This document shows, piece by piece, positions 8,246-16,959 of a stretch of DNA of 64,000 nucleotides. Both the position numbers and the translations under genes were made by a program. The notes under the pieces were generated by a model. It was not told the DNA's origin and searched no databases. It worked only from the letters and a program-made list of their open reading frames with translations. Source of the DNA: Maricaulis sp. (GTDB lineage Bacteria; Pseudomonadota; Alphaproteobacteria; Caulobacterales; Maricaulaceae); assembly GCF_015665295.1 (NCBI RefSeq), contig NZ_JADFAJ010000001.1:1-64000 (forward strand). Reading direction: 5' to 3'. Position 1 is the stretch's first letter, and each line of letters opens with the position of its first letter.

Positions 8246-10038
8246 ACCCGCAGACTGCCTGACTGGACGGCCTGGTAGAGTTCCGGCGTCAGCGGCACAT
8301 AGCGCCCCTCGCCAGGATGATCGAGCAGGATGGGATCCGACACCCTGGCCGGGTCAAAGCCGTCCTTGACCAGATCGACCTTGCGGAACTTGAACGTGCC
8401 GGTCGTATCGGTATGCGGCTGCAAGCGCAGGAAGAGCGGTCGGGCATAGGCCGGCAGCGCTTTGTGGACATGGGTGTGCAGGGCTTCCAGATCGACAGGC
8501 CGCGCTGCGTCGATGACCAGGGCCGCCATGCCGGCCCGTCCGGAATGACCGTTCACCTCGACGCCATAGACATTGGCCTGCTCGACGCGGTCAAAGGCGA
8601 GGGCCTCCGCGACCTCGCCGGTAGCGACATTTTCCGACTTCCAGCGGAATGTGTCGCCGACCCGGTCGACGAAATAATAATAGCCCAGCTTGTCGCGCGA
8701 CATGAGATCGCCGGTGCGGAACCATGCATCGCCCTTCTCATAGACGTCGCGCAGCACCTTCTTCTCGGTATCCTCCTTCGAGCCATAGCCATCAAAGCGG
8801 AAGCGGGCATCATCCGGGTCGATCCGGCCGATCGCCTCGCCCACCTCGCCCGGTTCGCAGGGAATGCAGTGACCATCGGTGTCACGCAGCGGCATCTCGC
8901 TGTCGAGGTCGAACTTGACGAGGTCGATATTGAAACGGTGCTTGAGATAATTGGGGACGCGGCCGACCGCGCCAGGCTGGTTGTAAGCGTTGACCAGACC
9001 GACATTGCCCTCGGTCGAGCCGTAGAACTCGACAATGTCCTTGAGCGCAAAACGGGCCTGGAAGGCCTCCCAGACATCACGGCGCATGCCATTGCCGATG
9101 GCGCAACGCAGGGTGTGATGCTTTTCCTCCGGAACGACGGGGGAATTGATGAGGAAGCGGCACAGCTCGCCGACATACATGAATAGGGTCGCCTTGAAGC
9201 GCTGCACGTCAGGCCAGAAGGCCGAGGCAGAAAAGCGCGGCCGGATGATCAGCGCGCCGCCGAAGGAGAGCGCACAGCCCACCCCGCACAGCCCGCCCGT
9301 GGCATGGTAGAGTGGCAGCACCATCATCATCCGGTCTTCCGGTTTTGCCTTTGCGATGATGGCGAAGATATTGAGATAGTAGAGCGCCCGCACATGCGTC
9401 ATCAGCGCTGCCTTGGGCAGGCCGGTCGTGCCGCTGGTGAACATTTTGAGCACGGGCGCTTCCGGCTTCACCTCGCTCCGCACGGACCGGTCGGGACGGG
9501 TGTCGTGCTCCGCCGCCAGCGCCACATCGAGATTCTCCGATCCGTCCATCGCGCCATCAAACGACCAGGCCGTGACCGCGTCGATCCCGCAAGCCTTTGC
9601 GGCGGCATAGGCCTCGCCCAGGCTGGCCTCGACAATGGCGTGCTTGCCCTCGCCGATGGTCAGGCAGTGCGCCAGCGAGGCGCCGGTCAGCTGGTTGTTG
9701 ATCAGCGAGGTCACCACGCCGACCTTGGACAGGCCGAACCAGACCGCAATGTATTCCCAGCGATTGGTCATGAAGAGCGAGACCGCATCGCCCGGCTTCA
9801 GGCCGCGGCTCAGCGCCCAGCGGGCTACCCGGTTGGCAAGGGCGTCGAACTGGCGATAGCTGACCTCGCCATCGTCGAGAATGGCCATGGGCCGATCGGG
9901 AAACCGGTCAACGGTCGCTTCAATATGGTCCGGCACGCGCAGGCCGGACCCCGCTCCGACCTTCCGCACCGTGCGCAGCACCGAAAGCATGCTCGTCACG
10001 TAATTGAACTCGCGCGCAATCGCGCCCAGCATGCCCAT
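8242..10038 (-). CDS. Long-chain acyl-CoA synthetase (FATP/FadD6 type)
   Basis: 598 residues of the ANL adenylating superfamily. The P-loop-like motif is MFTSGTTGLPKAALMTH, motif II is EFYGSTEGNVGLVN and motif III is FRTGDLMSRDKLGYYYFVDRVGDTFRWKSENVAT. The last form (DRVGDTFRWKGENVST) is characteristic of the fatty-acid transport protein/very-long-chain group rather than classic FadD. It activates long-chain fatty acids to acyl-CoA at the membrane. The next gene, DUF924, is coupled by a 4-bp overlap. Confidence 0.9.
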   Translation of the reverse strand: MGMLGAIAREFNYVTSMLSVLRTVRKVGAGSGLRVPDHIEATVDRFPDRPMAILDDGEVSYRQFDALANRVARWALSRGLKPGDAVSLFMTNRWEYIAVWFGLSKVGVVTSLINNQLTGASLAHCLTIGEGKHAIVEASLGEAYAAAKACGIDAVTAWSFDGAMDGSENLDVALAAEHDTRPDRSVRSEVKPEAPVLKMFTSGTTGLPKAALMTHVRALYYLNIFAIIAKAKPEDRMMMVLPLYHATGGLCGVGCALSFGGALIIRPRFSASAFWPDVQRFKATLFMYVGELCRFLINSPVVPEEKHHTLRCAIGNGMRRDVWEAFQARFALKDIVEFYGSTEGNVGLVNAYNQPGAVGRVPNYLKHRFNIDLVKFDLDSEMPLRDTDGHCIPCEPGEVGEAIGRIDPDDARFRFDGYGSKEDTEKKVLRDVYEKGDAWFRTGDLMSRDKLGYYYFVDRVGDTFRWKSENVATGEVAEALAFDRVEQANVYGVEVNGHSGRAGMAALVIDAARPVDLEALHTHVHKALPAYARPLFLRLQPHTDTTGTFKFRKVDLVKDGFDPARVSDPILLDHPGEGRYVPLTPELYQAVQSGSLRV

Positions 10039-10191
10039 TCGATCGACCTCCCGTATTATTGTTGCGCGTGACGATATGGGTCACCCCTGCCCGGTCAAGC
10101 AAGGGCAGGCGTCCCGGCGGCAAGTGTGATCGCATGTTTCAGAAGATTACCGAGAATTTGCGCGTCAATCGAGGGGGCCAGTCGGGACGGT

Positions 10192-11106
10192 CTAGCGTCG
10201 CCGCATCGTGCCTTCACGCCCGGTTTCCGACAGCAGCGCCAGGCAAACCGCCAGAAGGGGCAGGTCCTTCAACAGGAAATGGCCCGCCGATGACAGGGCC
10301 GGGAAACCGCCGAGATCGCCTGCCCAGCTGCCCGGAAAGGTGATCAGGAAACCCAGGGTCAGCACAAAAGTCGTGATCGCCAGATAGAGGCCCATGCGAA
10401 ACAGCGTGTTGTTGAACCAGTAGCCGATCAGCGCCACCACGGTGATCAGCTCGATCATGCCGATCAGGTTGGACACGGTCTGCAGCGCCATCAGGCCGAG
10501 CAGCCAGGCGAAGGCCGGGCTGGTCTGTACCAGCGGCTCGATGCCGGCGGCCTCGACCGCGGTGAATTTCATGCCACCGATCCAGCCAAGCACCACGACG
10601 AGACCGAGCCACATCACAGGCTGGCTCCACATGCGCATGTCCGTATGGCGCTGGGAGAACATGCGCGTATTGGCAAAGCTCCCGCCCCACAGGGACAGGC
10701 CGAGAATGGCGATATATTTCAAGATGCCCTGTCCCGAGCCGATCGCCGGAAAACCACCCGCCGCCTCGATCCAGACCGGATTGGTCAACAGGACGGTCAG
10801 CGCGATGCCGGCATACAGACCCACCATCGCGAAACCGATGCGGCGGAAACTGCCCGAAGGGATCGGCGCACCGACCAGTGCACCGGCAATGATCTGGTAG
10901 AGCCCCAGCGCTTTCGCCGCCGAGCCGGACTGTTCTCCCAGCCCCGACAGCAAGACATGACCTTCGATCCAGCTGCCGGTGATCGCCGTGCCGACGGCCG
11001 TGAAATTCATCACGCCGAACCACAGGAACATCACCGCCAGGGCCAGGCGGGCAAACAACAACGCGGTTCCAGGCGACAGCAAGACCAGGCCTCCGTCCAG
11101 GCTCAA
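10192..11106 (-). CDS. Membrane protein, tandem-duplicated DUF417 (YkgB-like)
   Basis: 304 residues with about eight hydrophobic helices. The C-terminal half looks like YkgB/DUF417: WIGGMKFTAVEAAGIEPLVQTSPAFAWL and LGGFPALSSAGHFLLKDLPLL. The N-terminal half repeats the pattern: FLWFGVMNFTAVGTAI and AGGFPAIGSGQGILKYIAILGL. Family members are usually about 180-200 residues, so this appears to be an internal duplication. DUF417 is related to DoxX; its biochemical role is unknown, though some members respond to chlorine or oxidant stress. It is read toward the acyl-CoA synthetase, 150 bp away. Confidence 0.78.
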   Translation of the reverse strand: MSLDGGLVLLSPGTALLFARLALAVMFLWFGVMNFTAVGTAITGSWIEGHVLLSGLGEQSGSAAKALGLYQIIAGALVGAPIPSGSFRRIGFAMVGLYAGIALTVLLTNPVWIEAAGGFPAIGSGQGILKYIAILGLSLWGGSFANTRMFSQRHTDMRMWSQPVMWLGLVVVLGWIGGMKFTAVEAAGIEPLVQTSPAFAWLLGLMALQTVSNLIGMIELITVVALIGYWFNNTLFRMGLYLAITTFVLTLGFLITFPGSWAGDLGGFPALSSAGHFLLKDLPLLAVCLALLSETGREGTMRRR

Positions 11107-11207
11107 GACAAGAGGCTAACACCGGGCGAAGCGACTGACGAGAGACGATTTCAAAGGCTTGATGAGGATGCTGTCAGGAATGGGAGACACACGGCGAGAC
11201 CTTTCAC

Positions 11208-11397
11208 CCGGCCCCGACCGGGCCGCAAGCGCGACTGCGCGTCGGCGCCCATGCGCCGCCCCATCGGAGGCGTTCGCAACGCGAATTGTCGTGGGATAAA
11301 ATCCGGCCCCGACCGGGCCGCAAGCGCGACTGCGCGTCGGCGCCCATGCGCCGCCCCATCGGAGGCGTTCGCAACGCGAACTGCCGTGAGATAAAAA
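11208..11397. repeat. Two tandem 95-bp repeats beside tRNA-Leu
   Basis: Copy 1 (11208-11302) and copy 2 (11303-11397) are nearly identical; each starts ccggccccgaccgggccgca and ends near gataaaa, with only three or four substitutions (for example gaattgtcgtggg against gaactgccgtgag). The unit contains small hairpins such as GGCGCccatGCGCC and TTCGCaacGCGAA. Copy 2 ends within two bases of the tRNA 3' CCA. No protein-coding role is supported. Confidence 0.9.
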
Positions 11398-11398
11398 A

Positions 11399-11483
11399 TG
11401 GTGCCCCTGGCCCGACTCGAACGGGCACTTCCGAAGAAAACGGATTTTGAATCCGTCGCGTCTACCAATTCCGCCACAGGGGC
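11399..11483 (-). tRNA. tRNA-Leu(CAA)
   Basis: 85 nt on the minus strand including encoded CCA. The acceptor stem is GCCCCTG with CAGGGGC. The anticodon stem-loop is ACGGA TTCAAAA TCCGT, giving CAA (codon UUG). The long variable arm (TTTCTTCGGAAGT region) marks it as class II. T-arm GTTCGAGTC. A 95-bp tandem duplication begins directly downstream of its 3' end. Confidence 0.95.
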
Positions 11484-11643
11484 CCTGTGATCGCCGCCCG
11501 GGCCTGCATGGGCAGGCCGTGCCGAGCGGGGAAAATCGGAGGCGCAAGCTGCCCATCCGCCCTGCCCCTGTCAACAACCCATTCCGCTTGGATCGGTTCG
11601 CGGCTGCCGCTAGGTTCCCGGGCGATCCAGGATGGAAGACCAG

Positions 11644-12273
11644 ATGACTGAAACCACTTCGCCGCGCGGCCTGATCGGGACGCTGGAACTGATCGCCGAG
11701 GGTGCACCGGAAGACGGAATGAGCCTGGGTGAATTCGTCGACGCGCTCGGCGAACGCGCCTTTGGGGCCATCCTGTTCGCAATGGCCTTGCCGGTCTGCA
11801 TCCCCTTTCTTTACGGCGTGCCACAAGTCATGGCGCTGCCGATGATGGCGCTGTCAGCCCAGATGGGGATGGGGCGCGGCGAGCCCTGGCTGCCGGCCGG
11901 GTTCAAGGCGCGACGGATCGAGCGGCCCGGCCTTGAGCGCATGGCGCGCGGCGGTCGCAAATGGTTCGGCTGGCTGGAAGCCCTGGCCCGGCCACGCCTG
12001 GTCGCCTTGTCGGGACCGACCGCAGAACGCCTCGTGGGCGCGATCTTTGTCCTGTTCTGCGCCTCCATCCTGGTGCCGCTGCCCCTGACCAATTCGACGC
12101 CGGGCGTCGCCCTGGTGATCGCCTCGCTGGGACTGCTCACGCGCGACGGGCTTCTGGTCCTGACCGGGCTGCTTCTGGGCCTCGCCTGGATCATCCTGCT
12201 CATAACATTGTTTTCACTCTTCGGAGCCGCGGCGGCTGATGTATTGAAAGACTTCATCCGGTCGGTGATCTGA
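11644..12273 (+). CDS. exoD: ExoD family exopolysaccharide-synthesis membrane protein
   Basis: About 209 residues with the ExoD pattern: an N-terminal segment SLGEFVDALGERAFGAILFAMALPVCIPF followed by QVMALPMMALSAQMGMGRGEPWLP and three C-terminal hydrophobic stretches. ExoD was found as a factor affecting exopolysaccharide production and alkali tolerance in Sinorhizobium; its molecular activity is unknown. The track starts four codons earlier (11632). I prefer the ATG at 11644, which has GGAAGA upstream. It is the first of a plus-strand run including dsbB and coq7. Confidence 0.82.
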   Translation: MTETTSPRGLIGTLELIAEGAPEDGMSLGEFVDALGERAFGAILFAMALPVCIPFLYGVPQVMALPMMALSAQMGMGRGEPWLPAGFKARRIERPGLERMARGGRKWFGWLEALARPRLVALSGPTAERLVGAIFVLFCASILVPLPLTNSTPGVALVIASLGLLTRDGLLVLTGLLLGLAWIILLITLFSLFGAAAADVLKDFIRSVI

Positions 12274-12335
12274 CAACCGTCCGCTCCAGAACTATGTGCG
12301 CATTGGTCGCGGTGCGCGTGCGAGGCGATCCCGTA

Positions 12336-12866
12336 ATGATGCGTTTCATGAATCCGGTCCTGACCCAGTTTCCGCTCACCCGCTGGCCGCTCCTTCTGGC
12401 CGGCGGCTCGCTGCTGTTGATGCTGGGGGCCTGGGGGTTCGAGTATATCGGCGGCTATGAGCCCTGCGCCCTGTGTTATGACCAGCGCCACATCCATTTC
12501 ACCGTCATCGCGCTCGGCCTGGTCACCGGCCTGGCCCTGATCCTGCGCCCGGGCCTGGCCCGGTTTGCGCCCTGGATGATCTTCGTCATCGCCGCCGTGC
12601 TGATTTACTCGGCCGGCTTTGCCGCCTGGCATGCCGGGATCGAGTATGGCTGGTGGGAGGGGCCGGCGACCTGTACCACGACCGGCGGCGTGCCGGAGGT
12701 CGATCTTTCCTGCATTCTCAACGGCACCGATTGCGGACCGATCGTGCTGTGTGACGAGGCCGCCTGGACCCTGCTCGGCATCTCCATGGCCGGCTACAAT
12801 GCGCTGATCTCGGCGGCCATGGCGCTGATCGCCATGCTGGTCGGCTTCAAGGGCCTGAAATCATGA
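12336..12866 (+). CDS. dsbB: Disulfide bond formation protein B (DsbB)
   Basis: About 176 residues with four membrane helices. The quinone-proximal redox pair is PCALCYDQR (near residues 44 and 47). A second cysteine group lies in the periplasmic loop (GPATCTTTG...LSCILNGTDC...LC). The last helix begins WTLLGISMAGYNALIS as in the family. DsbB reoxidises a DsbA partner by passing electrons to ubiquinone. The track start (12294) is too early; tandem ATGs at 12336/12339 follow GAGG. Its end overlaps coq7 by 4 bp, linking a quinone-using enzyme to a quinone-making one. Confidence 0.9.
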   Translation: MMRFMNPVLTQFPLTRWPLLLAGGSLLLMLGAWGFEYIGGYEPCALCYDQRHIHFTVIALGLVTGLALILRPGLARFAPWMIFVIAAVLIYSAGFAAWHAGIEYGWWEGPATCTTTGGVPEVDLSCILNGTDCGPIVLCDEAAWTLLGISMAGYNALISAAMALIAMLVGFKGLKS

Positions 12867-13429
12867 CCTCCGGCTTCACGCCTCCCTTGCCCGGCAAACG
12901 GCGCAATGCGCGCCGGGTCGAGGAAATGGTGCGTGTCGATCATGCCGGCGAATATGGCGCTGTGGCGATTTACCAGGGCCAGCGCGCCATCTTCAAGGAT
13001 CTGCCCCACAAGGCGCGGATCGCCCGCCAGCTGGAGGAGATGGAGGCCGATGAACAACACCATCTCGACACGTTCGACCGGCTGATCTTCGAGCGCGGCG
13101 CGCGTCCGACCGCGCTGGCGCCGGTCTGGAATATCGCCGGCCATGCCCTGGGGGCCGCCACCGCCCTGATGGGCGAGAAGGCCGCCCATGCCTGTACCGA
13201 GGCCGTCGAGAGCGTGATCGAACAGCATTATGCCGGCCAGATCGAGGAACTCCGCGCCATGGGCGAGGACGAACTCGCCGAGCTGTTCACGAAATTCCGC
13301 GAGGAAGAGCTCGAACACCGCGACCTCGCCATCGAGGAAGGCGCCAAACAGGCGCCGGGTTATGCCCTGCTGTCGAAGGCCATCGAGGCCGGCTGCCGGG
13401 TTGCCATCAAGGTCTCCGAGCGCATCTAG
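12863..13429 (+). CDS. coq7: Demethoxyubiquinone hydroxylase (Coq7)
   Basis: 188 residues of the Coq7 diiron family, catalysing the last hydroxylation of ubiquinone biosynthesis at the inner membrane. The carboxylate and histidine ligands sit in RVDHAGEYGAVAIY, EMEADEQHHLDTF, EAVESVIEQHYAGQI and EEELEHRDLAIEEGA. Length is typical of the short bacterial form. The start codon overlaps the dsbB stop (ATGA), so expression is coupled. Confidence 0.93.
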   Translation: MTSGFTPPLPGKRRNARRVEEMVRVDHAGEYGAVAIYQGQRAIFKDLPHKARIARQLEEMEADEQHHLDTFDRLIFERGARPTALAPVWNIAGHALGAATALMGEKAAHACTEAVESVIEQHYAGQIEELRAMGEDELAELFTKFREEELEHRDLAIEEGAKQAPGYALLSKAIEAGCRVAIKVSERI

Positions 13430-13433
13430 GCGC

Positions 13434-13668
13434 TCAGACCTGCCGCGCCGCGACCAGTCTCGCCACCGTATTCATGTTGCACATCTTGCCGGCCTTGGCG
13501 GCGGGAATGACCCGTTTCGACTGCGCCATGCCCTCGCCGTGATGGATGTGGGTGTCGCGCTCGCCGGCCGCGACCTGTTCACCGGCCTGGTGTTTCAGCG
13601 TCTCGGTCAGGTCATCCGGCGACGCGGCAGCGCATAAAAAAAAAGCAGCCCGTTCTAGCCAAAAGCAT
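13434..13668 (-). pseudogene. Possible small gene broken at a T9 tract
   Basis: On the minus strand a frame with strongly GC-rich third positions reads ...SPDDLTETLKHQAGEQVAAGERDTHIHHGEGMAQSKRVIPAAKAGKMCNMNTVARLVAARQV and stops at 13436-13434. It has no start codon in frame. An ATG at 13668 leads into a run of nine T on this strand. In the written sequence it stops soon after (MLLARTGCFFFMRCRVAG), but loss of one T would join it to the open frame, giving MLLARTGCFFLCAAASPDDL.... This could be a real frameshift, a phase-variable tract or a sequencing error. The upstream part has poor codon choice (AGA), so the true start may have been elsewhere. Confidence 0.3.
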
Positions 13669-13749
13669 GGCGCCTGTAGGCGTGATGCAACGAATTGTTA
13701 AGCCCAGGGGCAGAAAAATGACGGTCTTCCACTGTCACATGAGTCTGCC

Positions 13750-15891
13750 ATGCTCGATAACCTCAGCCTGTCCCGGAAATTCGGTCTTATCAGTGTCGCG
13801 GGGTGCCTGGCACTCGGGCTTGCGCTTGGCATATCAGCTAGTCTGCAAAGTGACGCTGCGGCCCGGTCCGCGACCGAAGAGCGCCTGACCGTCATCGCGC
13901 TCGACCGAGAACATGCGCTGACGGACTATGTCGCCCAGATCAATGACGACCTGGCGACCACCGCGACCAATCCCAACACGATTGCGGCCCTGACCGACTT
14001 CGCCGAAGCCTGGCAAGCGATGGGCCGGTCGCCGAGCGATACATTGCAGCGCCTCTATATCGAGGATAATCCGCATCCGACAGGCGCCAAGGAAAACCTG
14101 GATCGCGCGCCGGACAGCAGCCGCTACAGCACCATTCACGGCCGTTATCATCCATGGTTCCGGCAGTTCCTGCGGGCGCGCGGCTATTACGACATCTTCC
14201 TCTTCGATACCGACGGCAATCTCGTCTACACCGTGTTCAAGGAGCTGGACTACGCGACCAATCTGAACTCGGGCGCCTATCGCGACACCGACCTGGGCCG
14301 CGCGTTTCGCAATGCGGTCTCCGGGGCTGATGGCCAAACCCACTTCTTCGATTTCCAGCCCTATTCTCCCAGCCACGGTGCCCCGGCCAGCTTCATGGCG
14401 ACACCGGTCAATGATGAGAACGGCCGCCGGATCGGCGTGCTGGCCTTCCAGATGCCGATTGACCGCCTGAACAATGCGATGGGCGCCGAAACCGGTCTGC
14501 TCGAGACCGGGGACGCCTATGCATTCGGGTCGGATGGCCTGATGCGCACCGCGCCACGTTTCGGTTCATCGGCCGACATCCTCAACCAGTCGGTTCCGAA
14601 CGCGTTTCTCGAAGCCGCATCCGGCGACGTCACGCGCTTCGAACGGATAAGGGATTATCGCGGCCAAGACGCTTTCGTGCTGTTCAATCCAGCGAACATT
14701 GCGGGTGTTCGCTGGAACCTCGCCGTCTCCCAATCCGCCGATGAAGCCCTGGCCTCATCACGGACGACACAGCTGATCAGCTTTGCCCTGACGGCCTTGC
14801 TGACAATCACAATTGGTTGCGCCGCGCTGCTCCTCGCCAACCGCATTGCGCGCCCGATCCGGCGGATTACCGAGATCACCCGGAAGATCGGCGAAGGCGA
14901 ACTGGAACAGGATGTGCCGTCACGCGACTCCGGTGACGAGGTCGGCGATCTGGCACGCACCGTGGAAGGCTTCCGGCTCGCCCTGCTTGAGAAGCGGCGC
15001 CTGGATGCGCAGCAGGATGAGCTCGACGCCCAGACGGCGATACGCCAGGAGAAGCTCGAAACCCTGATCGCGGGCTTCCAGCGCACCATCGCCGGTATTT
15101 CCGAGACGGTTTCCAACTCCGCGACCGAGTTCACGGCGACCGCGAACGCCCTCACCGAAATGGCCAATTCCACCACGCACCAGGCCCAGTCTGCCGCACA
15201 CTCCGCCGCGTCCGCGACCGGCAATGTCGAATCCGTGGCCGCCGCAACCGAGGAAATGAGCGCCACCGTGGCCGAGATCGGACGCCGGGCAGCCGACTCG
15301 ACCGCCGCTGCCGAGACTGCGGAACAGGAAGCCAACAAGACCGTGTCGGAGGTCCAGGACCTGTCGCGTGCTGCCCAGCGCATCGGCGACGTGATTGCCC
15401 TGATCCAGCAAATCGCCGAGCAGACCAACCTGCTCGCCCTCAACGCCACCATCGAGGCGGCGCGGGCCGGCGAGGCCGGCAAGGGCTTCGCGATCGTCGC
15501 CCAGGAAGTCAAGCAGCTCGCCTCGCAGACCGATGCCGCGACCGGCGAGATCGCCGAGCAGATTCACGCCATCCAGACGGCAACCGAAACTTCGGCCAAC
15601 GCCATCACCAGCGTCGCCGGCGCAATCGGCGATCTCAGCGAGATCGCGACGTCGATTGCCGGCGCCGTCGAGGAACAAAATGCCGCGACCCGCGAGATCG
15701 CCGGCAATATCCAGACCGCGGCCACCGGAACACGCGCCGTGTCGGACGACATCTCGAATGTCGCCCGCGCGATCGGGGACGCCTCGGCCTCTGCCAGCCA
15801 GGTGCTTGGGGCCTCGCAAGAGCTGAGTGGGCTGGCCGAGATGCTCAATCGTGAAGTGAATGTATTCCTCGCCGGCGTTCGCGCCGCCTGA
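13750..15891 (+). CDS. Methyl-accepting chemotaxis protein with periplasmic Cache-like sensor
   Basis: 713 residues. A first membrane helix ([22 protein letters not shown]) is followed by about 300 periplasmic residues with Cache-like features ([44 protein letters not shown]). A second helix lies near residues 340-365, then a HAMP domain ([30 protein letters not shown]). The cytoplasmic signalling tip is [38 protein letters not shown]. It relays an unknown small-molecule signal to CheA/CheW. No che genes are adjacent, and no C-terminal CheR pentapeptide is present. The porin gene follows 13 bp later. Confidence 0.92.
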   Translation: MLDNLSLSRKFGLISVAGCLALGLALGISASLQSDAAARSATEERLTVIALDREHALTDYVAQINDDLATTATNPNTIAALTDFAEAWQAMGRSPSDTLQRLYIEDNPHPTGAKENLDRAPDSSRYSTIHGRYHPWFRQFLRARGYYDIFLFDTDGNLVYTVFKELDYATNLNSGAYRDTDLGRAFRNAVSGADGQTHFFDFQPYSPSHGAPASFMATPVNDENGRRIGVLAFQMPIDRLNNAMGAETGLLETGDAYAFGSDGLMRTAPRFGSSADILNQSVPNAFLEAASGDVTRFERIRDYRGQDAFVLFNPANIAGVRWNLAVSQSADEALASSRTTQLISFALTALLTITIGCAALLLANRIARPIRRITEITRKIGEGELEQDVPSRDSGDEVGDLARTVEGFRLALLEKRRLDAQQDELDAQTAIRQEKLETLIAGFQRTIAGISETVSNSATEFTATANALTEMANSTTHQAQSAAHSAASATGNVESVAAATEEMSATVAEIGRRAADSTAAAETAEQEANKTVSEVQDLSRAAQRIGDVIALIQQIAEQTNLLALNATIEAARAGEAGKGFAIVAQEVKQLASQTDAATGEIAEQIHAIQTATETSANAITSVAGAIGDLSEIATSIAGAVEEQNAATREIAGNIQTAATGTRAVSDDISNVARAIGDASASASQVLGASQELSGLAEMLNREVNVFLAGVRAA

Positions 15892-15904
15892 CCCGGAGAC
15901 ACCC

Positions 15905-16579
15905 ATGTCCATGAAAAACACTATCGCCCTTGCCGGCTCCATCGGCTTGCTGTCGGCCGGCCCCGTGCTGGCTCAGGAGATCAGCTTCGGCGCGACCGCA
16001 ACCAGCGACTATGTCTTCCGCGGCGTCACCCAGACCGCCGGCGATCCGGCCCTGCAGCTCGGCGCCGATCTGTCCGTCGGTGATTTTTATGCGGGCGTCT
16101 GGGGTTCGAATGTCGACTTCGGAGACGGTACGGATGTCGAGATGGACATCTTTGCCGGCTATGCGCCCAGCCTGGCCGGTTTCGACTTCGACTTTGGCTG
16201 GATCCGCTACACCTATCCGGGCGCGCCGAGCGCGTCGGGCAACCAGGATTTCGACGAACTCTACGCCGCTGTCGGGCGGTCCTATGGCGCTCTGAGCTGG
16301 GACGCCAAATGGTCCTGGAGCGAGGATTTCTACCTGGACTCCGGCGAAGCCAGTTATCTGGAAGCCGGCCTTGGCTGGGCGCTCACCGACGCTGTCAGCC
16401 TGGATGCCCGCTATGGGACCAGCCGGTTTGATGACCTGGTCGGCGCCGACTATGACGACTGGCAGATCGGCCTCAGCTGGCAGACCGGTCCGGTCGCGCT
16501 CGGCGCCCGCTGGCATGACAGCGATATCGACGACAGCCGGTTCGTCGCGTCCATCAGCTACAGCCTGACGCGCAATTAG
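15905..16579 (+). CDS. TorF-type outer-membrane porin
   Basis: About 224 residues with a signal peptide (MSMKNTIALAGSIGLLSAGPVLA|QE) and the Gcw_chp/TorF N-terminal motif ISFGATATSDYVFRGVTQTAGDPALQLGADLSVGDFYAGVWGSNVDFG. Alternating aromatic beta strands run to the C-terminus (FVASISYSLTRN). It should be a small outer-membrane beta-barrel for solute passage. The ATG at 15905 has GGAG upstream; the longer track ORF overlaps the chemoreceptor. It lies 13 bp after the chemoreceptor gene and may share its transcript. Confidence 0.85.
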   Translation: MSMKNTIALAGSIGLLSAGPVLAQEISFGATATSDYVFRGVTQTAGDPALQLGADLSVGDFYAGVWGSNVDFGDGTDVEMDIFAGYAPSLAGFDFDFGWIRYTYPGAPSASGNQDFDELYAAVGRSYGALSWDAKWSWSEDFYLDSGEASYLEAGLGWALTDAVSLDARYGTSRFDDLVGADYDDWQIGLSWQTGPVALGARWHDSDIDDSRFVASISYSLTRN

Positions 16580-16590
16580 GCCGACCGCCC

Positions 16591-16893
16591 TTAGACAATC
16601 GTGATGATTTCCCGGATTTTCGCCACCTCGAGAATCCGGGCGACCGTTCCGGTGGCGCCGACGAGGCGAAAATCGATCTTCGCCTTGGTCAGACGGTCAT
16701 TGGCGAGAATCAGCATGCCGATCCCGGCTGAATCGATTGCCGTAACCTGTGACATGTCGAACTCGACCTGTTTCGGCGCCGCCGCCTCAAGCTGGGCCAG
16801 CATGGCCTTGTTGGGCTCAAACTCGTCCATTGTCCACACGCCGGAGAACTCGACGCGGGTCAGGGATCCATCATGGCTGGTGGCACGCTGCAT
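16591..16893 (-). CDS. STAS-domain protein (anti-sigma factor antagonist type)
   Basis: 100 residues, a single STAS domain. The phosphorylatable-serine loop is QVTAIDSAGIGMLILAND, as in SpoIIAA/RsbV-like antagonists; the rest follows the alternating beta-alpha pattern (KIDFRLVGATGTVARILEVAKI). In partner-switching systems the unphosphorylated form binds an anti-sigma kinase. No kinase or phosphatase gene is next to it here, so the partner is elsewhere. It is convergent with the porin gene, only 11 bp apart. Confidence 0.85.
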   Translation of the reverse strand: MQRATSHDGSLTRVEFSGVWTMDEFEPNKAMLAQLEAAAPKQVEFDMSQVTAIDSAGIGMLILANDRLTKAKIDFRLVGATGTVARILEVAKIREIITIV

Positions 16894-16959
16894 GGCCTAA
16901 TCCTCAAGCTGCTTCGGTAGCAATTTGATGCTGATTGCCTGACCTTGGCAACCAGCATG

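Noticed and set aside
11204-11428. Minus-strand ORFs repeating RVANASDGAAHGRRRAVALAARSGP
   Set aside because: They translate the 95-bp tandem repeat and the tRNA-Leu gene; no start signal or domain.
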